This document shows positions 50,280-60,240 of a stretch of 64,000 nucleotides of DNA, in pieces. The translations under genes were made by a program, and so were the position numbers. Numbering within the stretch: position 1 is the stretch's first letter; every line of letters starts with the position of its first letter. The stretch is taken from assembly GCF_000002235.5 (NCBI RefSeq), contig NW_022145599.1, forward strand, positions 27,479,856-27,543,855, read 5' to 3'. The notes beneath the pieces were generated by a model, which saw only the letters and a program-made list of their open reading frames with translations, had not been told where the DNA came from and made no database searches. Source of the DNA: Strongylocentrotus purpuratus (lineage: Eukaryota; Echinodermata; Echinoidea; Camarodonta; Strongylocentrotidae).

Positions 50280-51863
50280 TTACTGGAAGTCGCTGTCCGA
50301 CGACAACTCGAAGACGAAGTCGGACTTTGAGTAGCTCCATGGACGAGGCTCAGTCACTTTGCCCTTTGTGTACTTCGGCTCAAAACCTGGTGGATGACAG
50401 AGAGTGCTGCGTCTGCTGGTTGCTTTGGTGGATTTCTTCTTCCCTCCTTTGGCTTTGCTTGTTGGGCTTCCAGCCTTCCTTGATTTGAGGATGCGGTGTG
50501 GGGGTGATGCAGAGTCGCGTCGCTTCGATCGATGGGCATCTGGTGAGTTTGACGGGAAATGTGCATGCGAAGTCGTGGCGACGTCGAACTCGATGTCGGG
50601 CTCAGGAAGTATCCCGTGGTCATGTGGATCACCGATTGGCTGCTCTGGTTGATGCTCTGGTTGATGCTCTGGTTGATGCTCTGGTTGATGCTCTGGTTGA
50701 TGCTCTGGTTGAATCGGTACCGCAGGCTCATCCAGGGTCTGTTCCTCCCTGATGACCTTGTCTTGCTTGTGTCGTGCCGACCAGGAGTCAAAGAGTGGAT
50801 CACGGACACACAGGGATGGCTTGCGTGACAACGTGTAGTATTCGATGATCAGCGAGAAGAATGCTTCGATCATATTACTTCCTGCTACCGCCACGCGATT
50901 ATGCCAAAGGATCTCACTCAAGTGCCCCTCGAAGTTTCCGATGCTGGTGCCATTAATGCGCCGGAAGTGATCTTTTGCGTGTTTCCAACTACCCTCTATG
51001 GTATTGGTGTGAACGGTCTTTTCCTCGCCCGTCGCTACCTCTCTGTAGACCTGCACATAGGCATGAGTGTGTTCTACGGAAAAATGCCGGTATCCTCTAT
51101 CGTTCAAAGTGGAGTAGGCTCTCCACCCGTCTGTGTAGATGGTGGTGCCCTTTTCCACATGTCTCTCGATGAGGGGAATGAGGGTAGCCTCGTCTCTCCT
51201 GTCGACAGGGTAGAGGATGATACGTCTTGTGGCCCTCTCCACCATTCCGAAAATCCATACTTTTGAGCCCCCTCTTGGATCGCCTCGGTGGTACTTGCAT
51301 CGACGGCCAAACAAACTCTCATCAATCTCTACCTCTCCACGAAACATCATTTCCGTGCCTCCATAATATAGGCCGTCGACAAATTTCCTACATAGGTCAC
51401 GCAGGAAATTGGCCCAATCCACCGATGTGCGCTTGTAGTCGAGTCCAGATTGAATGGCACATCGGTGGAGGGAGGATTGCAAGATCCATTCACGGACAAA
51501 GACTAAGATGTCCCGCACATCGAAGTGTGTCCCTTCAAAAATAGAATGTTTGTGGACCGAGTATGTCTTCTCGTGCTTCCATGTGACGGACCCCTTGCAT
51601 CGCCATACCCTGCCACCTTTCTTTGAACTGTTTCCAACACTTTTGCAAGGTCTTGTGCACACTTGACAGTTCATTGCCGAAGCGATGAGGCGGTGGTCTT
51701 CAAGCCACTTGTACAACTTTCCATCCTCTATATCTAATAGTCTGTAGAAATCAAAGGGATTTCGCCAATGCGAGAAATCCCCCGCAGTCGGGTCTTGTAG
51801 CTTCTTGCTCCACGACATGTTGACAGAGAATGTGAAGTCTAGTGACTGTGGGTGCCGGATCAC
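50280..51863 (-). CDS. DDE/N transposase, IS1016/ISXO2 (Merlin) family
   Basis: 527 aa. An N-terminal zinc-ribbon-like set C66, C69, C73, C89 is followed by the ISXO2-like transposase fold. This has EIDESLFGRR (D181), TIYTDGWRAY (D245) and HTNTIEGSWKHAK (N287, E290), the three catalytic positions of the family. After about residue 362 comes a tail with six PEHQ repeats (about 387-409) encoded by a 12-bp tandem. Then follows a basic, probably nuclear-targeting SKRRD...KGGKKKSTK region. The tail is unusual for this family. Met16 is an alternative start. It lies 215 bp downstream of the 115-aa ORF on the same strand, possibly on one transcript. No damage seen. Confidence 0.92.
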   Translation of the reverse strand: MIRHPQSLDFTFSVNMSWSKKLQDPTAGDFSHWRNPFDFYRLLDIEDGKLYKWLEDHRLIASAMNCQVCTRPCKSVGNSSKKGGRVWRCKGSVTWKHEKTYSVHKHSIFEGTHFDVRDILVFVREWILQSSLHRCAIQSGLDYKRTSVDWANFLRDLCRKFVDGLYYGGTEMMFRGEVEIDESLFGRRCKYHRGDPRGGSKVWIFGMVERATRRIILYPVDRRDEATLIPLIERHVEKGTTIYTDGWRAYSTLNDRGYRHFSVEHTHAYVQVYREVATGEEKTVHTNTIEGSWKHAKDHFRRINGTSIGNFEGHLSEILWHNRVAVAGSNMIEAFFSLIIEYYTLSRKPSLCVRDPLFDSWSARHKQDKVIREEQTLDEPAVPIQPEHQPEHQPEHQPEHQPEHQPEQPIGDPHDHGILPEPDIEFDVATTSHAHFPSNSPDAHRSKRRDSASPPHRILKSRKAGSPTSKAKGGKKKSTKATSRRSTLCHPPGFEPKYTKGKVTEPRPWSYSKSDFVFELSSDSDFQ

Positions 51864-52078
51864 GAATAATTCACTTCAAGGCCATGTGTTGTAAAATTAG
51901 CTGACCTACCTGTTGGCTGTCCAAAGCTGATTGAAGGAATTTTTCATCATTGACATTTAATTTGCATAATATGAAATTACGCATCGCTCATTGGTCATTT
52001 AAAGATTGAGCCTACAGTTAGATCTAGACATATCTATTATATTACGGGGGTGTTTAGTTTAATGCACTTACCTTATTG

Positions 52079-52426
52079 TTAGTAATACCGAGGTCGCCCA
52101 TCTAAATATTCGTACCGTCCTGTGGAATTATTCCAAGCATACAGTCTGTAATTTCTTCCACCTTCAAAAAGTCTAAAGAGGGCTTCAAAATGCCGAACAC
52201 TAGCTCTGTCTCTACAAAGTCCTATTAGATTCGCCCATTCCATAAATACGAGAGGATTCAATCCATTCACATGCACAAATGCCGCGACCAAGATTCGATT
52301 CCAATGCTTCAAATTTTTAGTCCAAAAATGTCTTCGAATTAGCACTGGCCAACGCCTAGCATCCCCAATAATGTCCTGTATGTCGGTCCATAAAAGATAA
52401 ATCTCTCGATTCCTAGTTAAAGGCAT
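52079..52426 (-). CDS. 115-aa transposon protein of unknown function
   Basis: MPLTRNREIYLLWTDIQDII then GDARRWPVLIRRHFWTKNLK, later FVHVNGLNPLVFMEWANLIG, and an aromatic end YEYLDGRPRYY. It is rich in Trp, Arg and Tyr and probably helical; there is no signal peptide or zinc motif. It lies inside the terminal repeats, upstream of the transposase and on its strand. I have an impression of similar small proteins in invertebrate genomes but cannot name a family. A DNA-binding or regulatory helper role is only a guess. Confidence 0.75.
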   Translation of the reverse strand: MPLTRNREIYLLWTDIQDIIGDARRWPVLIRRHFWTKNLKHWNRILVAAFVHVNGLNPLVFMEWANLIGLCRDRASVRHFEALFRLFEGGRNYRLYAWNNSTGRYEYLDGRPRYY

Positions 52427-52922
52427 GGTAATTGGTATGAAATATATTATAATCCTCGTATGAATCCGATGGAGAAAATGAGCCTATTTGTCAATGTCAA
52501 ACTGTACTTTGAAAGCATGGGCCTTAATAACCACCCCTACTTATTATGCATATATTTATTTGTGTTGTACATGACTGCACGCGTCTTGTATCAATATAAG
52601 GTGTGGAATTGTAATTTACATATTAAGTCAATTCCTTTTGAAAGGGAATTGACAACGCAGTATTTCGGCGCATGCCGCAGCGGTGAAATTCACTATATGA
52701 TTGACAGCATGGCTCGCAAAGCAGTGAAATTTACTATGACTGACAGCTTGAACAGGCACGCGCCAGTGCGGCACGTGCCGATCTACGGTTCCATCTAGAT
52801 ATTGCATTTGAAAAGACTGCGCATGCTTCGTTTCCGCCAATGGGCGAGCCGATTGATCATGATGCACGTGCCGACATGTCACCTTAAGATGATGCCACAG
52901 GTAGGAAGTTCAACTCTTCCAA

Positions 52923-53225
52923 TTGTGACGAAATAAATCAAGATTGTGTAAATCAGACGGCCTCTGATAAAGTCACTCGCCGTATTTCGTCATTGTGGGA
53001 GTCACGATATAATATGCACACAAAAAAGTCATGACGAAATAAAGCTCTAGATCAATTATGTTACCAACCATATGCCATTAATATCGATTTATTTCGTCAT
53101 TTGGTATTGTTCCAAAGCAGGACAGCAGGACGGAAAAAATAAAGTGATTCACATTATTGTTTACAAACACTGGCGAAGTGACTCATTTGGCGAGAGATAC
53201 CCGGCTTTATTCCGTCATTGTGTTC
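52923..53225. repeat. GACGAAATAAA motif cluster, right arm
   Basis: GACGAAATAAA-type motifs at 52927 and 53033, and inverted TTTATTTCGTC / TTTATTCCGTC forms at 53089 and 53204, with a looser copy at 52982. A single matching GTGACGAAATAAAGC lies at 49888 in the left arm. Confidence 0.8.
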
Positions 53226-53333
53226 TAGTTGCAGCGCCGCGGCGGATTAACTAAATCAGTGCAGTGTAAAATGATAGTTTCCTTAGAACGGAATTAATTG
53301 ATTATACAGACTATATTTAATATTGAAGTATCT

Positions 53334-53598
53334 CAACTTTATTTCGTTAATGTGCAAGTCACCAACGCATGCATGACGAAATAAAGCTCTAAATCACCAT
53401 GTTTTAATCCCATATTATTAGCCCAACTTTATTTCGTTAATGTGCAAGTCACCAACGCATGCATGACGAAATAAAGCTCTAAATCACCATGTTTTAATCC
53501 CATATTATTAGCTCAACTTTATTTCATTAATGTGCAAGTCACCAAAGTATGCATGACGAAATAAAGCTCTAAATCACCATGTTTTAGTCCCATATTAT
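53334..53598 (+). repeat. 90-bp tandem repeat, three units
   Basis: Units start at 53334, 53424 and 53514. Each contains CAACTTTATTTCGTTAATGT and its partial inverse GCATGACGAAATAAAGCTCT. Units 1 and 2 are almost identical; unit 3 has a few changes. Confidence 0.95.
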
Positions 53599-53828
53599 GT
53601 ATCATCAAAGCATTTTATTCCGTCATCCACCACGACCGAATCGAGTGATAACGCCCTAATCGTGAAATAAGCCACCCCTTAGTTTGATAAACTGAAGGTA
53701 ATTAACCTGTTTATTCCATCTACCCCTCATTTCCCTCCTCTTCAAGACCACACTGCCACTTTCAGACAGTTAGCTATTGTTGAAGTAGCTTGTAAATATC
53801 ATATGAATCTTATTAAAACTCTCTATAT

Positions 53829-53915
53829 TTGGTCGTGAATTAAGCCACCTCTGTGTACAAGTCTATGGAGATCGCTCCATAGACTTGTACATGGAGGTGG
53901 ATTATTTGATGATCA
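53829..53915. repeat. Palindrome P3
   Basis: TTGGTCGTGAATTAAGCCACC through AGGTGGATTATTTGATGA; right end eroded. Confidence 0.8.
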
Positions 53916-54235
53916 TATTATTTGTCGTGAAATAAGCCAGACTTAGTTTGAAAAACTGAAGGTAATTGACCTGTTTAAATCACTTTATTCCGTCGTCACC
54001 GCAGACTATTCTAAAGAAGCAACATGCCCAAATCGAGTGATATAACGCCCTAGTCGTGAAATAAGCCACCCCTTAGTTTTCATAAACTGAATAGGCAATT
54101 AACCCGTTGATATTATCTACCCCTCATTTCCCTCCTCTTCAAGACCACACTGCCGCTTTCAGACAGTTACCTATTGTTGAAGTAGCTTATAGATATCATA
54201 AATCTTATTAAAACTGTCTTATAAAACTGTCTTAT

Positions 54236-54325
54236 ATTGGTCGTGAATTAAGCCACCTCTGTGTACAAGTCTATGGAGATCGCTCCATAGACTTGTACAC
54301 AGAGGTGGCTTATTTCACGACCAAC
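54236..54325. repeat. Palindrome P4
   Basis: TTGGTCGTGAATTAAGCC to GGCTTATTTCACGACCAA; nearly perfect. Confidence 0.92.
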
Positions 54326-54353
54326 ATATAGACAGTTTCATATCCGGTCATCC

Positions 54354-54453
54354 CTTATATTGATCGTGAAATAAGCCACCTCTGTGTAGAAGTCTATGGA
54401 GATCGCTCCATAGACTTGTACACAGGGGTGGCTTATTTCACGATCAATATAAG
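54354..54453. repeat. Palindrome P5, longest
   Basis: CTTATATTGATCGTGAAATA to TATTTCACGATCAATATAAG, about 100 bp, nearly perfect. It is only 28 bp from P4. Confidence 0.93.
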
Positions 54454-54656
54454 ACAGTTAACAAGTCATGGTGCACGTGCACGTTTTCAGAGCTAGAGAG
54501 ATGCGCGACTGACGCGCGGAATAAGAGAAAGTTTCGCTCATGTCTCAACTTTCCGCCAATAGGCTTTCGAGAGTGTAAGTCGGTTACTCATTCGTTTACT
54601 CTCCGTAGTAGGACACATTTTCAGCGAAAATAGTGTCCTGGGGAAATAGTCCACCG

Positions 54657-54679
54657 GTGGCTTATATCACGAGAATGCC
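54657..54679 (-). repeat. Right terminal inverted repeat
   Basis: Ends ATATCACGAGAATGCC, then the target repeat CAAATTTT. Confidence 0.88.
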
Positions 54680-54855
54680 CAAATTTTCAGTAGGGGCCTA
54701 ACTATCAAAATCATGAACCACTTGGTTCCAGATAAGTTTAATCAATTGATCCATACAATACAAGAAAGAAAATGCATGATCTGAAACAACTCTTTTCGTG
54801 CCATTTTTATTATGATACAGCCAAAACTGTGTGGAAGTCCTGAACGCAACGTAAC

Positions 54856-54984
54856 ATGAATCCTATGATGCGCTGGGCCTATGCCATACATGACGCCAAG
54901 GACAACCAACTAGGAGAGAGGGTGCAGAGGAAACGAGATGCTCACAAGGTCAAGCTGAGGGAAGAGAAGGAGATGAGAAGATTG
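54856..54984 (+). CDS. First coding exon of unidentified gene
   Basis: ATG at 54856 with an in-frame TGA just upstream and stops in all frames before it. Encodes MNPMMRWAYAIHDAKDNQLG then ERVQRKRDAHKVKLREEKEM RRL before a gtaggt donor, 43 codons. Highly charged and probably a coiled coil. An acceptor-like tgatacag at 54820 suggests a 5' UTR exon further upstream, with the Merlin-like element inside that intron. I do not recognise the family. Confidence 0.65.
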
Positions 54985-55599
54985 GTAGGTTTTGACATTT
55001 GACCTTTGTTCTTTGGGTCACTTTATAATCGAATTTTCACATGCATGAAATTTTCTTTTAATGTTTCAAACAAAGCAGTGATGAATTGTTTGAACAGTAA
55101 TCTTGCAATGAAACGTTTGACAAAATTTGACATACCGGTAGATCCCATTTTTCCTCCAAAGGTTTTTTATTAAGGGGGGGGGGGTGGGTCATATACTGTA
55201 TTGTTGTCTAAACTGGAGACTCACTTTAAAGGGTATTAATTACAAAAATGAAAGAATGTTGAATATTGTTATAAGACATAAAATCAACCTCGAATAAAAT
55301 TTAGGACACTGAATTGTTAAGAATTAAAGGCATAAAAAATAGAGAAACAAAATTATTTTCATATCAATACTATTAACACCAAGGGTGTCGATTTGTATCC
55401 GTGGTTGGGGGGGATGATAGGTTTCAAAATATTTTCGGCAATGGATCAAAGCCACCAAGAGGTAGAAGCATGTGGCAGTACGTTGCACCCCATCCCAAGC
55501 ACGTAGCCAGGATTTCATTTTAGGGGGGGGGGGGGCGGTAGTGAGCACGCGAAACACGCTCCCTAGTGGGTTAGTTCCAGGGAGGGGGAGTTTCCCCCC

Positions 55600-56411
55600 T
55601 CCCCCGCGAAGCGCAGAAGCTTTGTCGTTTCACTAAATTATTAGAGAATGAAGATGATTCGTTGGCCGTTCTTGACTTTTAATCCTTGTTTTAATCAAGT
55701 TCCCCTTCCTCCGCCCTTAGCGCGGAAGCTCTGACGTTTCATTATAGATTATTTAAGAAAGAAGACGATTCGATGTACCATTCTCGACTCTTAATCATTG
55801 TCTGAATTCAATTTCGCCCATTCCTGCGCGAAGCGCGGAAGTTTTCACATTTTATTACATTATTAGAGACTGAAGAAGACGATTCGTTGTATTGTCTCCT
55901 TGTCTGAATTTATTTTCTCCCCTACTGCGCGATGCGTGGAAGCTGTGACGTTTCAATGAATTATTACTCTTAATCCTTGTCTGTATTCATTTTCGCCCAT
56001 CCCGCGCAAAGCGCGGAAGCTTTACCGTTTCATTAAGTTATTAGAGGAGGAAGACGATTCGTTGTATCTTGTCCTTGTCTGAATTCAGTTTCCCCCTCCC
56101 GCGCAAAGCGCGGAAGCTTTTGCATTTCATTTGATTATTACTCTTAATCCATGTCTGAAATCAATTTCGCCCATCCCACGCGTAGCGCGGAAGCTTTCAC
56201 GTTTCGTTAAATTATTAGTAAAAGAAGACGATTCGTTGTATCGTGTACTTTGACGTTTCATTTGATTACTACTCTTAATCCTAGTCTGAATTCAGTTGCC
56301 CCCCTTCCGTGCAAAGCGCGGAAGCTTTGCCGTTTCACTAAATTATTAGAGAAAGAAGACGATTCGTTGTACTGTTCTCTATATTAATCCTTGTCTGAAT
56401 TCAGTTTCCCC
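55600..56411 (+). repeat. GC-rich minisatellite, about 110-bp units
   Basis: About seven irregular units built from GCGCRAAGCGCGGAAGCTTT, TTTCATTAAATTATTAGAGA, AGAAGACGATTCGTTGTA and CTTGTCTGAATTCAGTTTCC. Units vary in length because blocks are missing from some. Confidence 0.93.
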
Positions 56412-58698
56412 ACATGATGTACGTATGGAACGTTCGCAAATCTTTGCATGCACAGCCCGAGTGGTGGGTAGCATGTTATCTCCCGGCAGTGCTTGTCGCA
56501 ATAGCTTCTTTGTATATTACTGTTAGTATTAACGGCCACTAATTATGCCCATTAGTGACTATACAAAATATATGCTCTTCCTGGCTATTTGGGAATGTGT
56601 CAGTTTGCAACAGAAATGGAGAAACGCGAATTTTGTTGAAAATCATGTGATATCACGAACATTTATAAATTACTTGTATGAAATCGAAAATAAGTCATGG
56701 TTGGATTTTATTTGGGCTAGCGCCCCCCCCCCCCCCCCACCAGTACGACAGTGACATAGGCCTACATCAGCTTTTCAATAAAACAAAAATAAGTTGTGAC
56801 ATAATAATCTTTCTCCAAAAATGAAAAATGTTTTAGGAAATATCAGGAAATAAAATGAGTGAAAAAAATAAAAATAAAGATACAATGACGTGAATTTTAA
56901 AAAGGGTGAACGGAAACAACATAACAACTAGTGAACTATCTTATAAGTTATACTAATGTCCGAAAATCGTTCTCCTTGTCTCCTATCTCATCACCAATTC
57001 GTCACAGAGTTCATCTATGTTTACACTGTCCAGGATTGTCTGATGTGCATTGCAGATTGCTACTTTTGCACTTCGCGATTAACATTTAGCTCATTGCTTT
57101 TTGATGCTGCGTCTAATTTGCATTTGGCGCACTGCATTTCTATGATGCTGTTGATTTAACAAATTGAATAAATTCATCAATTCCTGAGCGAGAATTCAAT
57201 TTATTCTTGTCTCATATACAGTTGTCTCAATTACTTTGTATATATGTATGTATAATGAAATTGAGATAGCAAAATGTGTATATCGATGGTTATCTTGCGA
57301 GAAATAACCATTAGCTACTCTCATCGGGCTCTCATCATTAATTTTTCTCTTCATTTTTTAAAATTTTTTATGGTGAATTATTGGGGGGGATGATTGTACA
57401 GGCCATTCCCCCCACCTGAAATATTGGGGGGGATATATCCCCCCCCCCCCCATCCCCCCGGGATCGACACCCATGATTAACACATTTTATATAAAGTGAA
57501 ACTAAGATAAATTTTGCTTGTGTTCATGCCTATATTTTATGTACATGTATGTTTACTAAAGTTTATTAACAAGTCATATTTACCTTTACACAAATACAGA
57601 TGTAATATTGAAGCTTATATTTATAATATATTGGAATGGATCCGAATCTCAAACATGTCTTTCAAAATATATTTTAGTGATTGGTACCCTTCGGGAGTTT
57701 GGGTCATTTCCATTTGAAGGGGAGGGGGGGGGGGGGGTGACAAAATAATCCTAACTTAATTAAGACCAGTTAGCAAGGTTTCAGAAAAGTGAAAATCAAA
57801 ATACAATTTCTGTGCTACATTTATTGATGGATACTGTATGCTCTATTAATGCAGACTTACTGTAAGTGCTGAATCGAATTGAAATTACATGTCTGGCAAT
57901 TTACAGATATCGCCTAATCAGCCATGTTCATGCAGGTGTGGTCTAGCTCATCAATGTGCATTGACTTCATAATGTAATCATCTTCAGGGATATACATACG
58001 TGTATGAAACGCACCCTTTGACAAACTTGATTATCCTGTGGAGGGATCTCTTTAGAGGAATTGTTTGATAAAATGAAAGTATGATGTTATGATGTTTGTG
58101 AAAATGTTGAATTTATAGACTGCATATTTGTCCTTGGTGTAGAAGTTATGTACATGTACATGTTGATTGATGTACATGTACGTACATGTAAAAGCATTAA
58201 ATATGTAGAATTGTAGATGGATACACATTAAAGTGTGTTTCTGCTTCGGGGGAACTATGCCTCCACAAGGCCATTTGGCCTTATTTTTTAGTTCCCTATT
58301 TTCATTTTCTTATATATTGCAAATGCTTATCATTGTATTATTGTTTTTATTGAAAATGGAAATGAATGAAATGAATTGAATAATTTGAATTGAATTGAAT
58401 ATTAAATGATAGAAATTCACAATTAAAAAAAAACTAAAATATAACTTTCTTGACACTTTTTGCTTACTGAGAAAGTTATTCATTTTAATTGGAGGATACA
58501 CTGTATGTAACAGAATGCTATATCTTGAGTAAAACCACAAGGAAATGATTATAAAAGCAGAGTCATGGAAATTAATGATAACTTGTAGCAAATGGGAGTT
58601 TTCAAAGGAATAATGAGCAAAATTTGACATTCACATAATATTCTGTCCAAAAATAAAAGTTCTGTGGCTTTCACCCTTTTTCTCCCATGTACATGTAG
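56412..58698. other. Intron, mostly unremarkable
   Basis: C/G runs at 56724, 57386-57460 and 57726; AT-rich elsewhere with GTACATGTAC palindromes at about 58150-58190. No further gene seen. Confidence 0.5.
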
Positions 58699-58788
58699 GA
58701 TGCTATAGAGAGAGATAATAAGAGAAGGACGGGACAGAAATCACCAAGCCCAGAGAAAGAAGGAGCGGAAGAACCCAAGATGGAAGAG
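58699..58788 (+). CDS. Second coding exon of unidentified gene
   Basis: Acceptor catgtag, donor gtaaga, 30 codons in the phase left by 54856-54984: DAIERDNKRRTGQKSPSPEK EGAEEPKMEE in order. Charged and probably disordered. Further exons were not found before the window ends. Confidence 0.65.
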
Positions 58789-59779
58789 GTAAGATGTTCA
58801 ACTATTTGCTGTCAAAGTAGAAGGTTTCATGCAAGACATGAGAAACTTTTGTAAATTGTAAACAACAATGAATTGCAACTGCAAAGAACTTTTGTGAAAA
58901 TCACAAAATGTTAGTGTTGCTTCGGTTGTGATCATCCACTTTGTGGCAGGACATTTCATCATGAATCTTTACCACTTGCATATATGCCCAAAATTTTCTG
59001 GTTTTTAAAGTATACCCCAATGTATGTATACTGTATAGATTGGAGAGTACTCCTTTATTTAAAAGTTTATTTGTCTCAAAGAATGTCGATCTTTAAACTT
59101 TGTCTTTTGTAAGTTCAGACATGGGTGCCTCATCCTACTATATTATCGCAATTTCAACATACTGTTTTTTTAATCATATTCTTGCAGTAAAGTTTTTGCA
59201 TTTTTCAAATAAGTCTTTTTTTCTTCTTCAATTATGATGGATGCCATTCTTTTCCATGCCAACCATTCTCATAAACCTTTTCCATTGGTGCACTACATGT
59301 ATGAGACGGGGATATTTCATAATTTTATTTGAGTCCCCTGCATGTACATTAAGACTTCATCAGTGGCATTTAATATGAACTCCATCTGCTCTAATAGCAG
59401 TGCTGGTCCTTAGCAACCATTTCAAACAAATGGAATATTCTAAGCCTCTTTGAACTGCACTCAGATGTGAACACTGAACAAGGTAGTTAGAAAGGTCTAC
59501 TAATTCATACATGTATACTGTACATGTTTGTACAACATCAACATGTCTGTTTTCTAAAGTGACTGGAGAAGACAAAAATAGTATATTAAATGTGTCTTGG
59601 TACGAACCCTGTCTCATCAGGAAGTTAACAATCCTGATTTATAAACTTAATTTGTAGATAATGTTTAAAAAACATTGAAATTTATTTTCATGTTAGATTT
59701 ACAGAAATACATGAATTCAGAGACAGTTTACTCCTCATATATTTGCACTTGATTATGACAAGAAACATGCTTCATCTCG

Positions 59780-60240
59780 AAATTCGCGAGACGAGGTAAT
59801 TTTCACTCTCTCGGGTCGTCACTACAACTTCCGGTATAGAGTCCCATCCCGCTGGCGCTAGCGCCTGTGTTCGCTGTGCAGAGTTTTCACGCACGCTAAA
59901 ATCAGGGTTCTTACGCTTGGAATCATGAGCCCAGCACTGTGCAGCCTCACAAAAGAAAACCATCGTCACTGATGTCAAAAGACGCAAAAAACAATGAATG
60001 AAATGTTCAAATAAACGTTGAAATATTTGCGGAAAAAAAACAAGACCGAGCAGACGACATATTCGGTGCATACACGTTGTGTTTTACGTTTGCGCTATCG
60101 CGCCTAGTAATATAGCGCCTGCACAGGAAGCTGTAATGTCGAAAAGCTATCCCATAATGCAATGCGCGTTTTCAGGATTTTCCCCGGATCTCGGCAGAAT
60201 CGCTATTTGGGGTAGCGAGAATTACATGTAGTTTAGGGTA
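59780..60240 (-). promoter_or_regulatory. CpG-rich island with possible THAP-like first exon
   Basis: Much richer in GC and CpG than its surroundings. On the - strand an ATG at 59963 in good context opens MVFFCEAAQCWAHDSKRKNP DFS, followed by a GTGCGT donor-like site. This resembles a THAP zinc-finger start (C-x4-C, then a Lys/Asn/Pro stretch), but the later HRFP, C and H were not found. Behind it, TCCCATAATGCAATGCG (60151-60167) resembles the ZNF143/Staf element. It could also be a GC-rich transposon. Confidence 0.35.

Larger units (their letters stand above)
53644..54330 (+). repeat. 394-bp direct duplication in right arm
   Basis: GCCCTAATCGTGAAATAAGC at 53653 recurs as GCCCTAGTCGTGAAATAAGC at 54047. 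The following CTACCCCTCATTTCCCTCCT block, the GACAGTTAS...GAAGTAGCTT block and a palindrome recur in the same order. Confidence 0.88.
48838..54679 (-). mobile_element. Merlin-like (IS1016/ISXO2-type) DNA transposon, two ORFs
   Basis: 5842 bp. The left end and the inverted right end match at 21 of 23 bases, sharing CTCGTGATATAAGCCAC (48844-48860; 54657-54673 inverted). Both sides are flanked by the 8-bp direct repeat CAAATTTT (48830-48837 and 54680-54687). Merlin elements are known for 8-9-bp target duplications and an IS1016-like transposase, which agrees. Both ORFs are open on the - strand. Nearly 3 kb of the length is repetitive arm sequence, which is unusual for the superfamily. It lies 177 bp upstream of a coding exon. 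Confidence 0.88.

Noticed and set aside
50354-50828. Several open frames on both strands over the transposase C-terminus, with INQS or WLML repeats
   Set aside because: They are other-frame readings of the 12-bp PEHQ-coding tandem repeat.
53334-53598. CRISPR-like regular repeats
   Set aside because: Units are contiguous 90-bp tandems without unique spacers, in an animal genome.
58310-58630. 106-codon - strand frame
   Set aside because: Ile/Phe/Asn-rich AT-driven frame with no motif.
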